Shown piece after piece: positions 39,290-47,491 of a stretch of DNA of 64,000 bases. Origin of the DNA: Campylobacterota bacterium (GTDB taxonomy: Bacteria; Campylobacterota; Campylobacteria; Campylobacterales; Sulfurimonadaceae). Each line of letters opens with the position of its first letter. The stretch's first letter is position 1. Position numbers and translations under genes: made by a program. The stretch is taken from the NCBI GenBank assembly GCA_040752835.1, contig JBFMGG010000008.1, positions 124,001 through 188,000 on the forward strand, read 5' to 3'. The notes under the pieces were generated by a model. That model ran no database searches. It was not told where the DNA came from and saw nothing but the letters and a program-made list of their open reading frames with translations.

Positions 39290-40428
39290 AGAGATCTCTT
39301 TTAATCCTCTTGCTGATACTGCCGACGTTCGCGTTTGCCGGGATCGATGCGAACAACAACGCACAGACGATCTTACAAACGTTCATTGCTGCTTCGAAAC
39401 AATGGACGGCAGCGATCAAACCGGCAGGGATGTATCTGTTCGGCGCGTTCGCAGCCATCGACATGGTGATAACGTTCGGTTTCATTGCATTAAAGGGGAC
39501 AGAAATTGGTGAGATCTTCGGTGAACTCATAAGAAAGATCATGTGGATCGGTTTTTTCCTGGCGTTATTTAAAACTGCAGAATGGTTGACCATGATCCCC
39601 GAATCATTCTCGGAGCTTGCACTCAAAGCATCGGGAATGAGTATTCAACCTGACACGATCCTGGAATCGGCAATGCGACTTGTCGAAGCAGTTTGGAACG
39701 GTGCGGGTGTTCTCGATATCGACGGATGGGCTGCACTGTTTGCAGGGGTCATCTGCCTGGTTGCATTCGCTTTGATGGCAGCGCAGCTGTTCGTCGTCCT
39801 GGTGAAGATCCAGGCCATTATCGCCGGATCGTATCTGATCTTCGCGTTTGGTGGTCTTTCTTATACCCGGAACATGGCGATCAATCCACTTAAAGCCCTT
39901 TTCGCGGCCGGCATGGAGCTAATGTTCATCAAGTTGTTTTTGGCGCTCACCATTTCATCGATGGAAGGGTTTGAAAACAACGCATCGCACGATATGCAAA
40001 CCGCGATGATCGTCATTGCGGTTTCGGTGCTGCTTGCATCGGTCGTAAGCATGATCCCCGGCATCGTCAATTCACTCATGAGCGGATCGCTTGGTGGTAA
40101 TTCAACATCCGGGCTTGCGGTCGCGGCCGCAGCTGCCGGTGGAGCTATTGCAGGTACTGCCGCACTAGGAAAAAACTCTGCCGGTATGTCGGACGCATAT
40201 AAATCGGCCAAGGCGCTTGCCGCTGCCGGTGAAGGAACGACGTTTAGCAATCTTACCAAAGCAATCCAGCAAGACATGTCCCATACTATTCGCGGAAAAA
40301 ATGATCGGGATACTACTTCGAGTGGATCTCGCGCAGCGGATAAGATGACGCAGCAAGTAAAGAGCATGGAAGAAGCGAATGCTTCATCCTATACGAACGG
40401 TATTTCTCCGTCGGCATTTAATGAGTAA
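39283..40428 (+). CDS. trbL: TrbL/VirB6-like mating pore protein
   Basis: A 381 aa polytopic inner-membrane protein with a signal-like N-terminus (MVKRSLLILLLILPTFAFA) and six or seven further hydrophobic segments (to about residue 290), then a hydrophilic Ala/Gly/Ser-rich cytoplasmic tail. The helix block WAALFAGVICLVAFALMAAQLFVVLVKIQ is typical of TrbL. VirB6/TrbL forms the inner-membrane channel of type IV secretion. It overlaps trbK by 7 bases. It is the last gene of the plus-strand trb block; no trbB-trbI genes are present. Confidence 0.85.
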   Translation: MVKRSLLILLLILPTFAFAGIDANNNAQTILQTFIAASKQWTAAIKPAGMYLFGAFAAIDMVITFGFIALKGTEIGEIFGELIRKIMWIGFFLALFKTAEWLTMIPESFSELALKASGMSIQPDTILESAMRLVEAVWNGAGVLDIDGWAALFAGVICLVAFALMAAQLFVVLVKIQAIIAGSYLIFAFGGLSYTRNMAINPLKALFAAGMELMFIKLFLALTISSMEGFENNASHDMQTAMIVIAVSVLLASVVSMIPGIVNSLMSGSLGGNSTSGLAVAAAAAGGAIAGTAALGKNSAGMSDAYKSAKALAAAGEGTTFSNLTKAIQQDMSHTIRGKNDRDTTSSGSRAADKMTQQVKSMEEANASSYTNGISPSAFNE

Positions 40429-40431
40429 AAA

Positions 40432-40794
40432 CTAGTTGAGGATACGTTTCGGATCTATTTTCGTAGCATGTGGGTTGAAAGGTTTGTGTGAACCTTTACC
40501 GCCCACGGTAAAGATCAACGGGCCGCCGCCTTCGTCATCCTCTTGTTGAGTTGCTTCGGCAGCTGCCGGAGCCGTTACGTTTTTGACGGGCATTTTTTCG
40601 GTTTGGTGTTCTTTGTTCTTGATCTCTCTATTGAAGTAACGTGTAAAGTTTTTATAACTCATAGAGATTTTTTCGGCTGTCAGCAATTCATCATAGATAG
40701 CTGATGCAAAGACAACACCTTCTTCATATCTTTTTCGGATCAGAGCAAGGTTAGTATAAAACTGGATTTTTGGTGCCGGTATCTTTGTTTCCAT
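40432..40794 (-). CDS. traK: TraK-like oriT-binding protein candidate
   Basis: A 120 aa protein read opposite to traJ. It has a helical N-terminal domain (FYTNLALIRKRYEEG, IYDELLTAEKISMSYKNFTRYF) that looks like a DNA-binding helix bundle, then an Ala/Pro/acidic linker and a basic tail. In RP4, the small TraK protein is encoded on the other side of oriT, reading away from traJ-traI, and bends the origin DNA. The position and size here match. Sequence support alone is weak. Confidence 0.6.
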   Translation of the reverse strand: METKIPAPKIQFYTNLALIRKRYEEGVVFASAIYDELLTAEKISMSYKNFTRYFNREIKNKEHQTEKMPVKNVTAPAAAEATQQEDDEGGGPLIFTVGGKGSHKPFNPHATKIDPKRILN

Positions 40795-40939
40795 CGTAAC
40801 TCCAATTTTTTTGGAGTCATTATAGTAAATAGTTCATTTATTTTCATAAATTGAGATTTTTATTCAATAATTGTCAATATTTCTTGCAAGCAGAAAGTTG
40901 AAAAAAAATGAATAAAGATGTCAATGATTGTAATTGACG

Positions 40940-41006
40940 AAGCGGGCAGGATGTGTAAAGGTTTAACTTTTTGCTTCACAAAAAGATGAAACTTTCCATC
41001 CTGAAA
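40940..41006. other. Origin of transfer (oriT) with IncP-type nic
   Basis: The 253-base gap between traK and traJ has no gene. On the minus strand it reads CATCCTG/CCCG, the IncP nic sequence, with the nick expected between bases 40947 and 40946. An imperfect inverted repeat flanks it: GGATGTGTAAAGGTTT (40949-40964) against AAACTTTCCATCC (40988-41000). A second CATCCTG lies on the plus strand at 40997-41003. Confidence 0.78.
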
Positions 41007-41047
41007 CTTATTCGCACAAAGTGCTCAACGTGTAAAAAGGATCTTCG

Positions 41048-41440
41048 GTGCCACCGAAAAAAGTCAAATCCCCGGACGAATTACGCCAAAAAATGATTGG
41101 TGTAAAAGCGAACCAGTCAGAATACGATGCGATACATGAACAGGCAAAACGATTCGGATTGTCTGCGCCGGAGTTTATGAGATCCGTTTCGATGAATTAT
41201 CCGATCCGGTCGGTCATCGATGAAAAAGCGGTAGCGGATCTTCTTAAAACAAATGCGGATCTGGGACGGCTCGGTGGACTTTTAAAAATGTGGCTCACCC
41301 GGAATGGGGGAGACAAAGACGATTTCAGTGCCAAGAGATCCTACAAAGACATCGATGAACTGGTGGACGAGATCGAGGTTGCGCAAAAGATTCTAAAAGC
41401 CCAGGCATTAAAAATCATGGGAGTATCGGATGATCGTTAA
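41048..41440 (+). CDS. traJ: TraJ/MobC-like relaxosome protein
   Basis: A 130 aa relaxosome accessory protein with a GTG start. The N-terminus has a ribbon-helix-helix-type region, KMIGVKANQSEYDAIHEQAKRFGLSAPEFMRSVSM, as in MobC and TraJ. The C-terminal half is an amphipathic helix bundle (LGRLGGLLKMWL, DELVDEIEVAQKILK). It probably binds the inverted repeat at oriT and loads the relaxase. Its end overlaps traI by eleven bases, as in RP4-like operons. Confidence 0.85.
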   Translation: MPPKKVKSPDELRQKMIGVKANQSEYDAIHEQAKRFGLSAPEFMRSVSMNYPIRSVIDEKAVADLLKTNADLGRLGGLLKMWLTRNGGDKDDFSAKRSYKDIDELVDEIEVAQKILKAQALKIMGVSDDR

Positions 41441-43031
41441 GACCGTATCCAAAAAGACCCAGGGTACATCCAACTTCGGAAGTCTGGCCGCGTATATGCT
41501 TGATGAGAAAAATGCCGGTCGAAAAGTCGAAGATTACCGTTTCACTAATTGCTCGTTCGACCAGGACAATCACAACTTGGCCGAGATACAAAATACACAA
41601 GCTCTCAATACCCGATCCAAGTCAGACAAGACCTATCACATGGTTGTTTCTTTTCAAGCTGGTGAGAACCCGACCCCGGAGATCCTCGAAGAGATCGAAA
41701 ACGAGCTTGTCAAAGCTATCGGCATGGAACGGCATCAGAGGTTATCGGTCATCCATGGAAACACCGGCAATCTACACATCCATATAGCGATCAATAAAGT
41801 TGATCCGATGACGTACCGAAATGTCGATCCCTCTTTTGATAAAACCAAACTCCAGGAGAAAGCGGCGCAGCTTGAAAAGCAATTCGGATTGATGATCGAC
41901 AACCATACGCCGAACAAAGAGAAGATGCCGCGAGAGCTTGGCGAGATCCATTCGGGGATCGAGAGTTTTAAATCATGGGTGAAAAGCGAGGCGGTTCAGC
42001 AGCTTACCGAAACACTGGCCAGACCCGAAGCGAAATGGGAAGATCTGCACAAAGCCCTGGGTGAATACGATTTGGAGATCCGGCAGCGCGGGAACGGGTT
42101 CGTAATTGCTGCAAGAGATGGCAAGCTGTTCTGTAAAGCGTCGGACGTATCGCGCGACCTATCCAAAGCAAAGCTCGAATCAAAATTCGGAGCATTTGAA
42201 AAGCCGGCAGAGATCATCGAAGCCAAAACACGGTTTGGCGAGCGAAGTGCTTTGATGAAGGAATACTGGACAGAATATCGGGAACAATCCAATGAGAACC
42301 GATCCAAAAAACCTGTTTTGCTTACAGAACTCAAACGCAAATCTACTCAGGAGAAATCAACCATACTGTCCGAGTATAAAAAAGCCCGTGGCGAGATCCA
42401 GGCGGCCGATTACTTGAACGGTAAGGAAAAGCGTGAGAAGTATTCGGAGTTGGCAGATAAAAAGCGAAAAGATCTCAATGTTCTCTATCAAAAAACTCAA
42501 AAGCAGCGCAACGAGATTTATGCACAGATTCGGCACGTTTCTTTCAAAGACCATTTGATCCATAAAGCCATCGAGGGAGATACCAACGCCCTCAAGCTGC
42601 TGCGGAGCATGAAGCCTGACCAGGTAGAGATCCCGAAAGATGCAAACGTCTTTATCGGTAAAGAAGGCAAGCCGGTTATCCGAACGGAATATAAGCCGAT
42701 TATTACGCAATCCGGGGACGTAATCTACAAACTTGGCAATCGGACACGGATCATGGATCAGGGTAATACCATTCGGATCACGGAGCTGCGCAAGGAATCA
42801 GAGTATGTTCAGGCGTTAATGCTTGCCAGAGAGAAATTCGGCAAATCTCTTGATATCCAGGGCAGCGATGAGTTCAAGAAGCAGATCACCGCCGCAACGA
42901 TCAAATACAACCTTGATGTTGAGTTTAAAGACCGCAGCATGGAAGATGCGAGATTGGCAGTGAGCAAAGTGATTGATCACGCAAAAGAGCAAGAAATAGA
43001 AAAGTCAAAAAGTAAGAGGATGGGATTGTAG
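41430..43031 (+). CDS. traI: Relaxase, TraI/MOBP family
   Basis: Nicks oriT and stays covalently bound to the transferred strand. The product (533 aa) has all three relaxase motifs: Tyr22 in GSLAAYMLDE, Ser74 in MVVSFQAGE, and the H-x-D-like metal motif with His109, His116 and His118 in HGNTGNLHIHIAINKV. Tyr22, Ser74 and His116 are the catalytic residues of RP4 TraI at the same numbers. The C-terminal half is helical and charged with no primase seen. It is shorter than RP4 TraI (732 aa). Confidence 0.92.
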   Translation: MIVKTVSKKTQGTSNFGSLAAYMLDEKNAGRKVEDYRFTNCSFDQDNHNLAEIQNTQALNTRSKSDKTYHMVVSFQAGENPTPEILEEIENELVKAIGMERHQRLSVIHGNTGNLHIHIAINKVDPMTYRNVDPSFDKTKLQEKAAQLEKQFGLMIDNHTPNKEKMPRELGEIHSGIESFKSWVKSEAVQQLTETLARPEAKWEDLHKALGEYDLEIRQRGNGFVIAARDGKLFCKASDVSRDLSKAKLESKFGAFEKPAEIIEAKTRFGERSALMKEYWTEYREQSNENRSKKPVLLTELKRKSTQEKSTILSEYKKARGEIQAADYLNGKEKREKYSELADKKRKDLNVLYQKTQKQRNEIYAQIRHVSFKDHLIHKAIEGDTNALKLLRSMKPDQVEIPKDANVFIGKEGKPVIRTEYKPIITQSGDVIYKLGNRTRIMDQGNTIRITELRKESEYVQALMLAREKFGKSLDIQGSDEFKKQITAATIKYNLDVEFKDRSMEDARLAVSKVIDHAKEQEIEKSKSKRMGL

Positions 43032-43202
43032 ACCCGTAGTAGATGACAAGAATTGAGATATTGAACGGAATCGGTCGGAGAAAAGGGGGATGAGAATATA
43101 GCCGGATATTTGAATTAAGTTATATTAATTTAATTCAAATAACGTATACAAGTATTTAAAATGAATGTTGTTGTAGGATAGAATATTAAAAAGGGATTAA
43201 GC

Positions 43203-43604
43203 ATGAATGATTTAAAAATGAAATTGTATATAGACCCTTTAATTCGAGATTTGCATATCCCGCCGGAAACAGTTGAAAAAGGGATAGCTGAATATTTCTC
43301 GGTTGGTGGCTTGCTTATGCTGGTCTGTTTCTTTCTAATAAGTCATAATCGTATTGATAAAGATGAGGCAGCTTATTTGGAAGAGATAGCGCGTCTTAAT
43401 GCTGCAAAGAAAATGGCTGAAGCCGAACGAGAAGAATGGCTCCGTGATAAATATAAAATGCTGAAAATAGCTTCAGGCGTATCGTCAGATGTTTTCTCTG
43501 CTATAGATGCGATTTTATTTCCTGACCCCATGTCAACACTTAATGATGCAGTAGCAAAGCTGCAAAAGTTACCTAAGCGGAGTAATCCTATCCAAAACTT
43601 TTGA
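43203..43604 (+). CDS. Small membrane protein of unknown function
   Basis: A 133 aa protein with one helix (about residues 33-47, GGLLMLVCFFLIS) and a long charged region with coiled-coil character (AAYLEEIARLNAAKKMAEAEREEWL). It is AT-rich and preceded by AAGGG at the ATG. It is not recognisable as a known family. It may be part of the element's cargo. Confidence 0.55.
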   Translation: MNDLKMKLYIDPLIRDLHIPPETVEKGIAEYFSVGGLLMLVCFFLISHNRIDKDEAAYLEEIARLNAAKKMAEAEREEWLRDKYKMLKIASGVSSDVFSAIDAILFPDPMSTLNDAVAKLQKLPKRSNPIQNF

Positions 43605-43634
43605 TTATCTGCCGTTTAGAAGGTTAAAGATATG

Positions 43635-44108
43635 TTATTGCTTATTGATTCTTTGCCATGAAAGTTTAATATGTGTACCGCGACTAATTTCGTATATTCC
43701 ATCTCTTGAGCTTACTAAATTTTTATAATCTTCAAGATTCTGAGTTTTTTGATACATATCTTGATTTGCTTGAATTGTGCTATCGGGTAAGTATTTATGA
43801 ATTGTAGGAATACCCTCTATTTCATTCTTGTCCCAAATGTTAACTTTCGCTTCAACATCTATTAGTTTATTTTGCAATATACATGAAACACGTGCATTTT
43901 TTAAAAATCCCCGTGTCTTATCAATATAAATATCACCTAAAATTCGACATCCTGAGTATTCTCCAGATTCAATGTCAATAAGAACTGGCCGTTCCCAATG
44001 CTTGAGCATATCTGCCCCAACCAATAATACACCATCTGCTTTGTCTAAAGACGATGCATTCAATATTGAAAACATCATCATAGGAGTGAATAGGAGCACT
44101 TTTTTCAT
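43635..44108 (-). CDS. Exported protein of unknown function
   Basis: A 157 aa protein with a signal peptide (MKKVLLFTPMMMFSILNASS). Two cysteines (SGCRILG and VSCILQ) lie 27 residues apart within a beta-strand-rich segment. This loosely recalls the beta-barrel of TraB/VirB10-type proteins (GCxxLxxxYxD), but it is far too short to be a full VirB10. It is read on the minus strand after the methylase operon. I cannot assign a function. Confidence 0.5.
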   Translation of the reverse strand: MKKVLLFTPMMMFSILNASSLDKADGVLLVGADMLKHWERPVLIDIESGEYSGCRILGDIYIDKTRGFLKNARVSCILQNKLIDVEAKVNIWDKNEIEGIPTIHKYLPDSTIQANQDMYQKTQNLEDYKNLVSSRDGIYEISRGTHIKLSWQRINKQ

Positions 44109-44135
44109 ATTGCTTTTCCTTTGAATATCAAGAGA

Positions 44136-44990
44136 TTAAGATACAAGTTCTTTTGTATCTTTAATATTAAGATTGTCAGAAAAAAAGAAAACCTCACTCC
44201 CCTTGCGCTTTGTTCCTGCTGTATAGCTCAAAGTCATTTCCATTAATTGCGTTTTTGAATATAAATCCCGGATTTCTAGTTCATCATCATAGGAAACGAC
44301 CCAATGGCATTTAAGGTCATTTTTGACTATATAGGCAATCTTGTAATGATCACTAAAGACATAATGATTTTTATATAGTTGTTTACCTTTTACAAAGTAA
44401 GGAGGGTCTAAATAAACCAATGTTTCATTTGTTGGAAGTTTAGTAACTTCTTGTTGTAAAAAATATGCGGCGTCAAGATTTGAGAGATGAATATTTGAAG
44501 CTCTGGATGCAATTTTTTCAATTCGTTTTATAAGATCAATTTTATTGTATCTTACATCCATTTTCCAGTCGCCTGCTTGAGCTTTTCCACCAATCATTCC
44601 AGCTTCTAAGATGCCGGAACGATTGGTGCGGTTTAGAAAGAAAGTTGAAAAACCAACGTCTAATGTTGAATATTCTGTATTTTGATTCCGAATCGATTTT
44701 TGTTTGATCCACTCATCCGGGGTAACAGATGTATCTATGATTTTTTTACATAGAGCATCTGTTTCATTCAATACCGCATACCAAAAGCAATAAACCGAGT
44801 AATCCAAATCATTTAAATAAATTGCTTTTGCAGTTCCACTAAAAAGAAGTCCAAGGGCAACTCCTGCACCACCTGCATAGGGCTCGACATAATTGATTTG
44901 ACTTAAATTATTTGATTGAATGATATCGTCAAAAAAGGATGTAAATTTGGCTTTACCTCCGGGATAACGTAAAGGAGTGTAGAAACTCAT
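44136..44990 (-). CDS. D12-class DNA adenine methyltransferase
   Basis: A 284 aa N6-adenine methyltransferase of the Dam (D12) type. The SAM-binding motif is YVEPYAGGAGVALG at 34-47, a FFLNRTNRSG box lies at 117-126, and the catalytic motif DPPY is at 195-198. RYPGGKAKF at the N-terminus is the usual start of this class. It is the last gene of a three-gene minus-strand operon, overlapping the gene before it by ATGA, and could protect host DNA against an activity encoded upstream. Confidence 0.9.
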   Translation of the reverse strand: MSFYTPLRYPGGKAKFTSFFDDIIQSNNLSQINYVEPYAGGAGVALGLLFSGTAKAIYLNDLDYSVYCFWYAVLNETDALCKKIIDTSVTPDEWIKQKSIRNQNTEYSTLDVGFSTFFLNRTNRSGILEAGMIGGKAQAGDWKMDVRYNKIDLIKRIEKIASRASNIHLSNLDAAYFLQQEVTKLPTNETLVYLDPPYFVKGKQLYKNHYVFSDHYKIAYIVKNDLKCHWVVSYDDELEIRDLYSKTQLMEMTLSYTAGTKRKGSEVFFFSDNLNIKDTKELVS

Positions 44991-45976
44991 AGTATTTCTT
45001 CTCCTATTCGCTCACGCTGAGCAATAACCCATGTTTTTAAATCATCAAGCTTATCGATCTTGTCTATATGTGATGCACCTGCATTAAATAGTGAAACACC
45101 TTTATCAATGGCCGGCGGTAAGGTAAAACGCCAAAGAATATAACCGAATTTTACACTGTTTACTTCTTCGATATCTTTTCGATCGCCATCAAACTCTGGG
45201 TGCAAATCGAAAGGAATTGATATACCAACATTCATTTGTGCATCTGGTTTTCTTGAAAACCATTGTCCAAATTGATCTGATGCTTTGAAATGCATTAATG
45301 ATTTGCTTTTCCAATTTGCACCTGAAGCACATTGTGTTAGATACAAAGTATAGCCCGGGCGCCAATCTATTGGCCATGCAATTACATCGAGTTCTCCGTC
45401 TTTAATATAAGGGCTTGAACCTGGACGTAATTCTTCAATCACTTTACCATTATTGAGTTTGTCTTCAAAAATATGTTTAAGTCTGCCTAAAAAACCTGAA
45501 TTATCATCACATGGAAAACCAAAATGATATGAGTGAGCGTTAAAACTGCCTGCAACTGCAACTACACTACAATATTCAAAAAGATTGCGTTCATTATTGC
45601 TTATGGTGATATTATTGAGTTTCTTTTTAGGAATATTGGACAGCAAGAGACAAAACAAATAGACGTATGCACCTTCGGTGAGATCGTCAGGGCTTTTTAA
45701 CATTAGTTTGGTTTGACACGGTGAATAAGTAAATGGATAAGAAGTTCCAATTTGGCTTGATCTATTAGCTATCTCAGAATATAAATCAAGGAGATAGGTT
45801 TCCATTTCAAGATTTGCACCTTCGAAGTCCGTTTCTTCATTTTCTCGTCTAACATCAAAAATTCGCCCTACATTCTCAATGGATGCTTCCCCGCACCGGT
45901 AAGCGCAAAGTTCTAAAATATCAGCTATATCCCAAAGGTCTTCATCTAAAGAGATTTCAAGGCAATATTTACTCAA
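44987..45976 (-). CDS. Unknown protein with a possible nuclease core
   Basis: A 329 aa protein that I do not recognise by family. Its middle has an acidic-hydrophobic strand ELDVIAWPIDW (Asp197), then LYLTQCASGANWKSK (Gln215, Lys225). The D...Q...K spacing fits a PD-(D/E)XK-like restriction nuclease core, with the Q replacing E, and a similar Q-C-A-S-G-x-N-W-x-x-K pattern is, from memory, seen in unknown proteins of defence islands. The C-terminal third is helical. It sits between a ParB-like gene and the methyltransferase, with a 3-base gap and a 4-base overlap. Confidence 0.5.
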   Translation of the reverse strand: MSKYCLEISLDEDLWDIADILELCAYRCGEASIENVGRIFDVRRENEETDFEGANLEMETYLLDLYSEIANRSSQIGTSYPFTYSPCQTKLMLKSPDDLTEGAYVYLFCLLLSNIPKKKLNNITISNNERNLFEYCSVVAVAGSFNAHSYHFGFPCDDNSGFLGRLKHIFEDKLNNGKVIEELRPGSSPYIKDGELDVIAWPIDWRPGYTLYLTQCASGANWKSKSLMHFKASDQFGQWFSRKPDAQMNVGISIPFDLHPEFDGDRKDIEEVNSVKFGYILWRFTLPPAIDKGVSLFNAGASHIDKIDKLDDLKTWVIAQRERIGEEIL

Positions 45977-45979
45977 ATC

Positions 45980-47095
45980 TTATGCCTTTTTTACTTTTCT
46001 TTTGACATACTCTAAAATATTTTCACTCATTTTATAAATTTCTTCGGACATTTCTAAAAGATGTGCTTCACCATCATATTTATCCATCATCCCCTGTGCT
46101 TTACGGAGATGTATATAGCAATTTGTTAGAGAACTTTCGAACACATCAGATTTTTCTTTTGTTTCTACCAGAGCTTTATCCAAATCCCTTGTGTCTTTTA
46201 GGATAGCGTGTGCGATAGGATTAGAAATTACCATCCCAAGATTTTTCAAATCAGGATTTTGGCTTTTAATTAAAGGTGGGATGTTGTCTGTTTTTGAGCC
46301 ATAAAAATATTGAAAAACTTCACCAAAACGTTCTTTTTGTTTATCTGTTTTGATGGGTTGAAGATCAGGATTTTTATCCCATCCTAATTCTAAATCAAGA
46401 TATTTTGAGTATTCTTTTCGTCCGAGTGCTGTGTATAAATGAGAAAAGCCAAAGCGTCCACGATTATATTTATCGCTAATTTTAAATAAGCCTTCATTTT
46501 CTGCTTGATCTAAAATGAGCATTGAAGAGATAAAAGAACGGATTGTATCATTTGAATCTCCTATCTTTTTGGCAATTTCTTCAATAGCAATGGGTGTACC
46601 TGCTTCTTTTGAACGGACATACCAATCTGTTACAAATCTTGCTTTAGCGTATGAATCCCAACGAAAAGCACCATTAACATGCTTAAATGCAATATAGGAT
46701 TCCGCGTCAAATCTGTTGTTGACAACGACTGCTGAAAGATTTTCAAAACTTTTGGATGCACTTTGTTGGCATCCTTCAGGAATATTGATTTTACATTCTG
46801 TAGCTAATACTGGATTTGAAATTAGTTTAAGGGTTGCTAATCTTCGATTTCCTTCTAAAACTGTATAAGTTTCTGGAGTTGTACCTCTTGGTAATACGAT
46901 TAGAGGCTCAATGTCTAAATAGCCATTCGCACAAATTGAGTTAATTAATTCAGATAAATCAGCAATTTCATGAAGGGTTTGAATAATAGTATCGTCTTGA
47001 GAAGGGGTGTTGTTATCACCTCGTACAAGTCTTGGATTCTCAATATCAAAGTATAATGACTCAATTGAAAGTGAAAGTTTGTTAAATAATGACAT
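45980..47095 (-). CDS. ParB/Srx-fold protein
   Basis: A 371 aa protein whose N-terminal 100 residues form a ParB-like domain: IENPRLVR near the start, then the second box VLEGNRRLATLKL with Glu81-Gly82-Asn83-Arg84-Arg85. A central helical region (YAKARFVTDWYV, IAKKIGDSNDTIRSFISSMLI) resembles the ParB helix-turn-helix. Proteins of this superfamily can be CTP-dependent clamps or nucleases. Here it opens a three-gene operon with an unknown protein and a methyltransferase, so a role in plasmid-type partition is less likely than one in DNA modification or defence. Confidence 0.7.
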   Translation of the reverse strand: MSLFNKLSLSIESLYFDIENPRLVRGDNNTPSQDDTIIQTLHEIADLSELINSICANGYLDIEPLIVLPRGTTPETYTVLEGNRRLATLKLISNPVLATECKINIPEGCQQSASKSFENLSAVVVNNRFDAESYIAFKHVNGAFRWDSYAKARFVTDWYVRSKEAGTPIAIEEIAKKIGDSNDTIRSFISSMLILDQAENEGLFKISDKYNRGRFGFSHLYTALGRKEYSKYLDLELGWDKNPDLQPIKTDKQKERFGEVFQYFYGSKTDNIPPLIKSQNPDLKNLGMVISNPIAHAILKDTRDLDKALVETKEKSDVFESSLTNCYIHLRKAQGMMDKYDGEAHLLEMSEEIYKMSENILEYVKRKVKKA

Positions 47096-47110
47096 AATTA
47101 CCCTTCGTCT

Positions 47111-47154
47111 ATATAGCTAAACGCTATATTATATCTAACATTACATTAATGTTA
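47111..47154. promoter_or_regulatory. Two palindromes at the promoter of the ParB-like operon
   Basis: ATATAGC-N5-GCTATAT (47111-47129) and TAACATTA-CAT-TAATGTTA (47136-47154) are perfect inverted repeats. On the minus strand a TATAAT (47128-47133) sits between them, 33 bases before the ParB-like start. One lies in the spacer upstream of the -10 and the other over the transcription start, a layout of tight repression, perhaps by the operon's own products. Confidence 0.6.
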
Positions 47155-47312
47155 TAATGATATTAAAACAATATTATTATAATACTATGAAAGCAAAAAA
47201 GTTACAGATTAGCTATTTTTTATATCGAAAGATTGTGGTTTTTTAGGCCTCAATTGTTCAATTAATAAGAACCGTAAAAAAGTGGTAAAACACCATATAA
47301 GCAATAGTTTAT

Positions 47313-47331
47313 AGGGGTATTTTTAGGGGTA
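47313..47331 (+). repeat. Right AGGGGTA repeats, probable integrase arm sites
   Basis: AGGGGTA at 47313-47319 and 47325-47331, 12 bases apart, as in the left group. The 438-base gap between the ParB-like gene and the hydrogenase (47096-47533) otherwise holds only the operators, attR and a promoter. Confidence 0.65.
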
Positions 47332-47382
47332 TAATTTTTGATAAAGTCAAATAAAACCCTAAAATATGTCTATAGTGGTAGT

Positions 47383-47401
47383 CCCCCCCGCCACCATCGA
47401 A
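47383..47401 (+). repeat. attR, right attachment repeat
   Basis: CCCCCCCGCCACCATCGAA, identical to the end of tRNA-Met at 34156-34174. Downstream sequence is chromosomal and leads into the hydrogenase island. Confidence 0.9.
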
Positions 47402-47491
47402 TCCTCACAGTTTCTGTAAACACAATTCCTAAAATCCGAATTTACCGTACTATATTTCATCCGTCGTATTTACCTCTATACACCACTTTGC

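Larger units (their letters stand above)
34156..47401. mobile_element. Integrated mobilizable element in tRNA-Met (about 13.2 kb)
   Basis: The element is bounded by a 19-bp direct repeat, one copy in the tRNA 3' end and one 13.2 kb away. It has a tyrosine integrase next to the tRNA, an AlpA-type regulator, a Rep-like protein, trbJ-trbK-trbL, a traK/oriT/traJ/traI mobilization block, and a minus-strand cargo operon at the far end. Base composition is clearly more AT-rich than the flanks over 35666-36650 and 43050-47380. There is no coupling protein, VirB4-type ATPase or full pore set, so it can be mobilized but is not self-transmissible by itself. Confidence 0.88.

Noticed and set aside
43635-44108. 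The exported protein as a truncated VirB10/TraB
   Set aside because: Only a loose pattern around two cysteines agrees. The N-terminal helix and proline-rich region of VirB10 are absent.
45980-47095. ParB-like gene as a plasmid partition protein
   Set aside because: No parA ATPase gene is nearby, and the gene is coupled to a methyltransferase operon instead.
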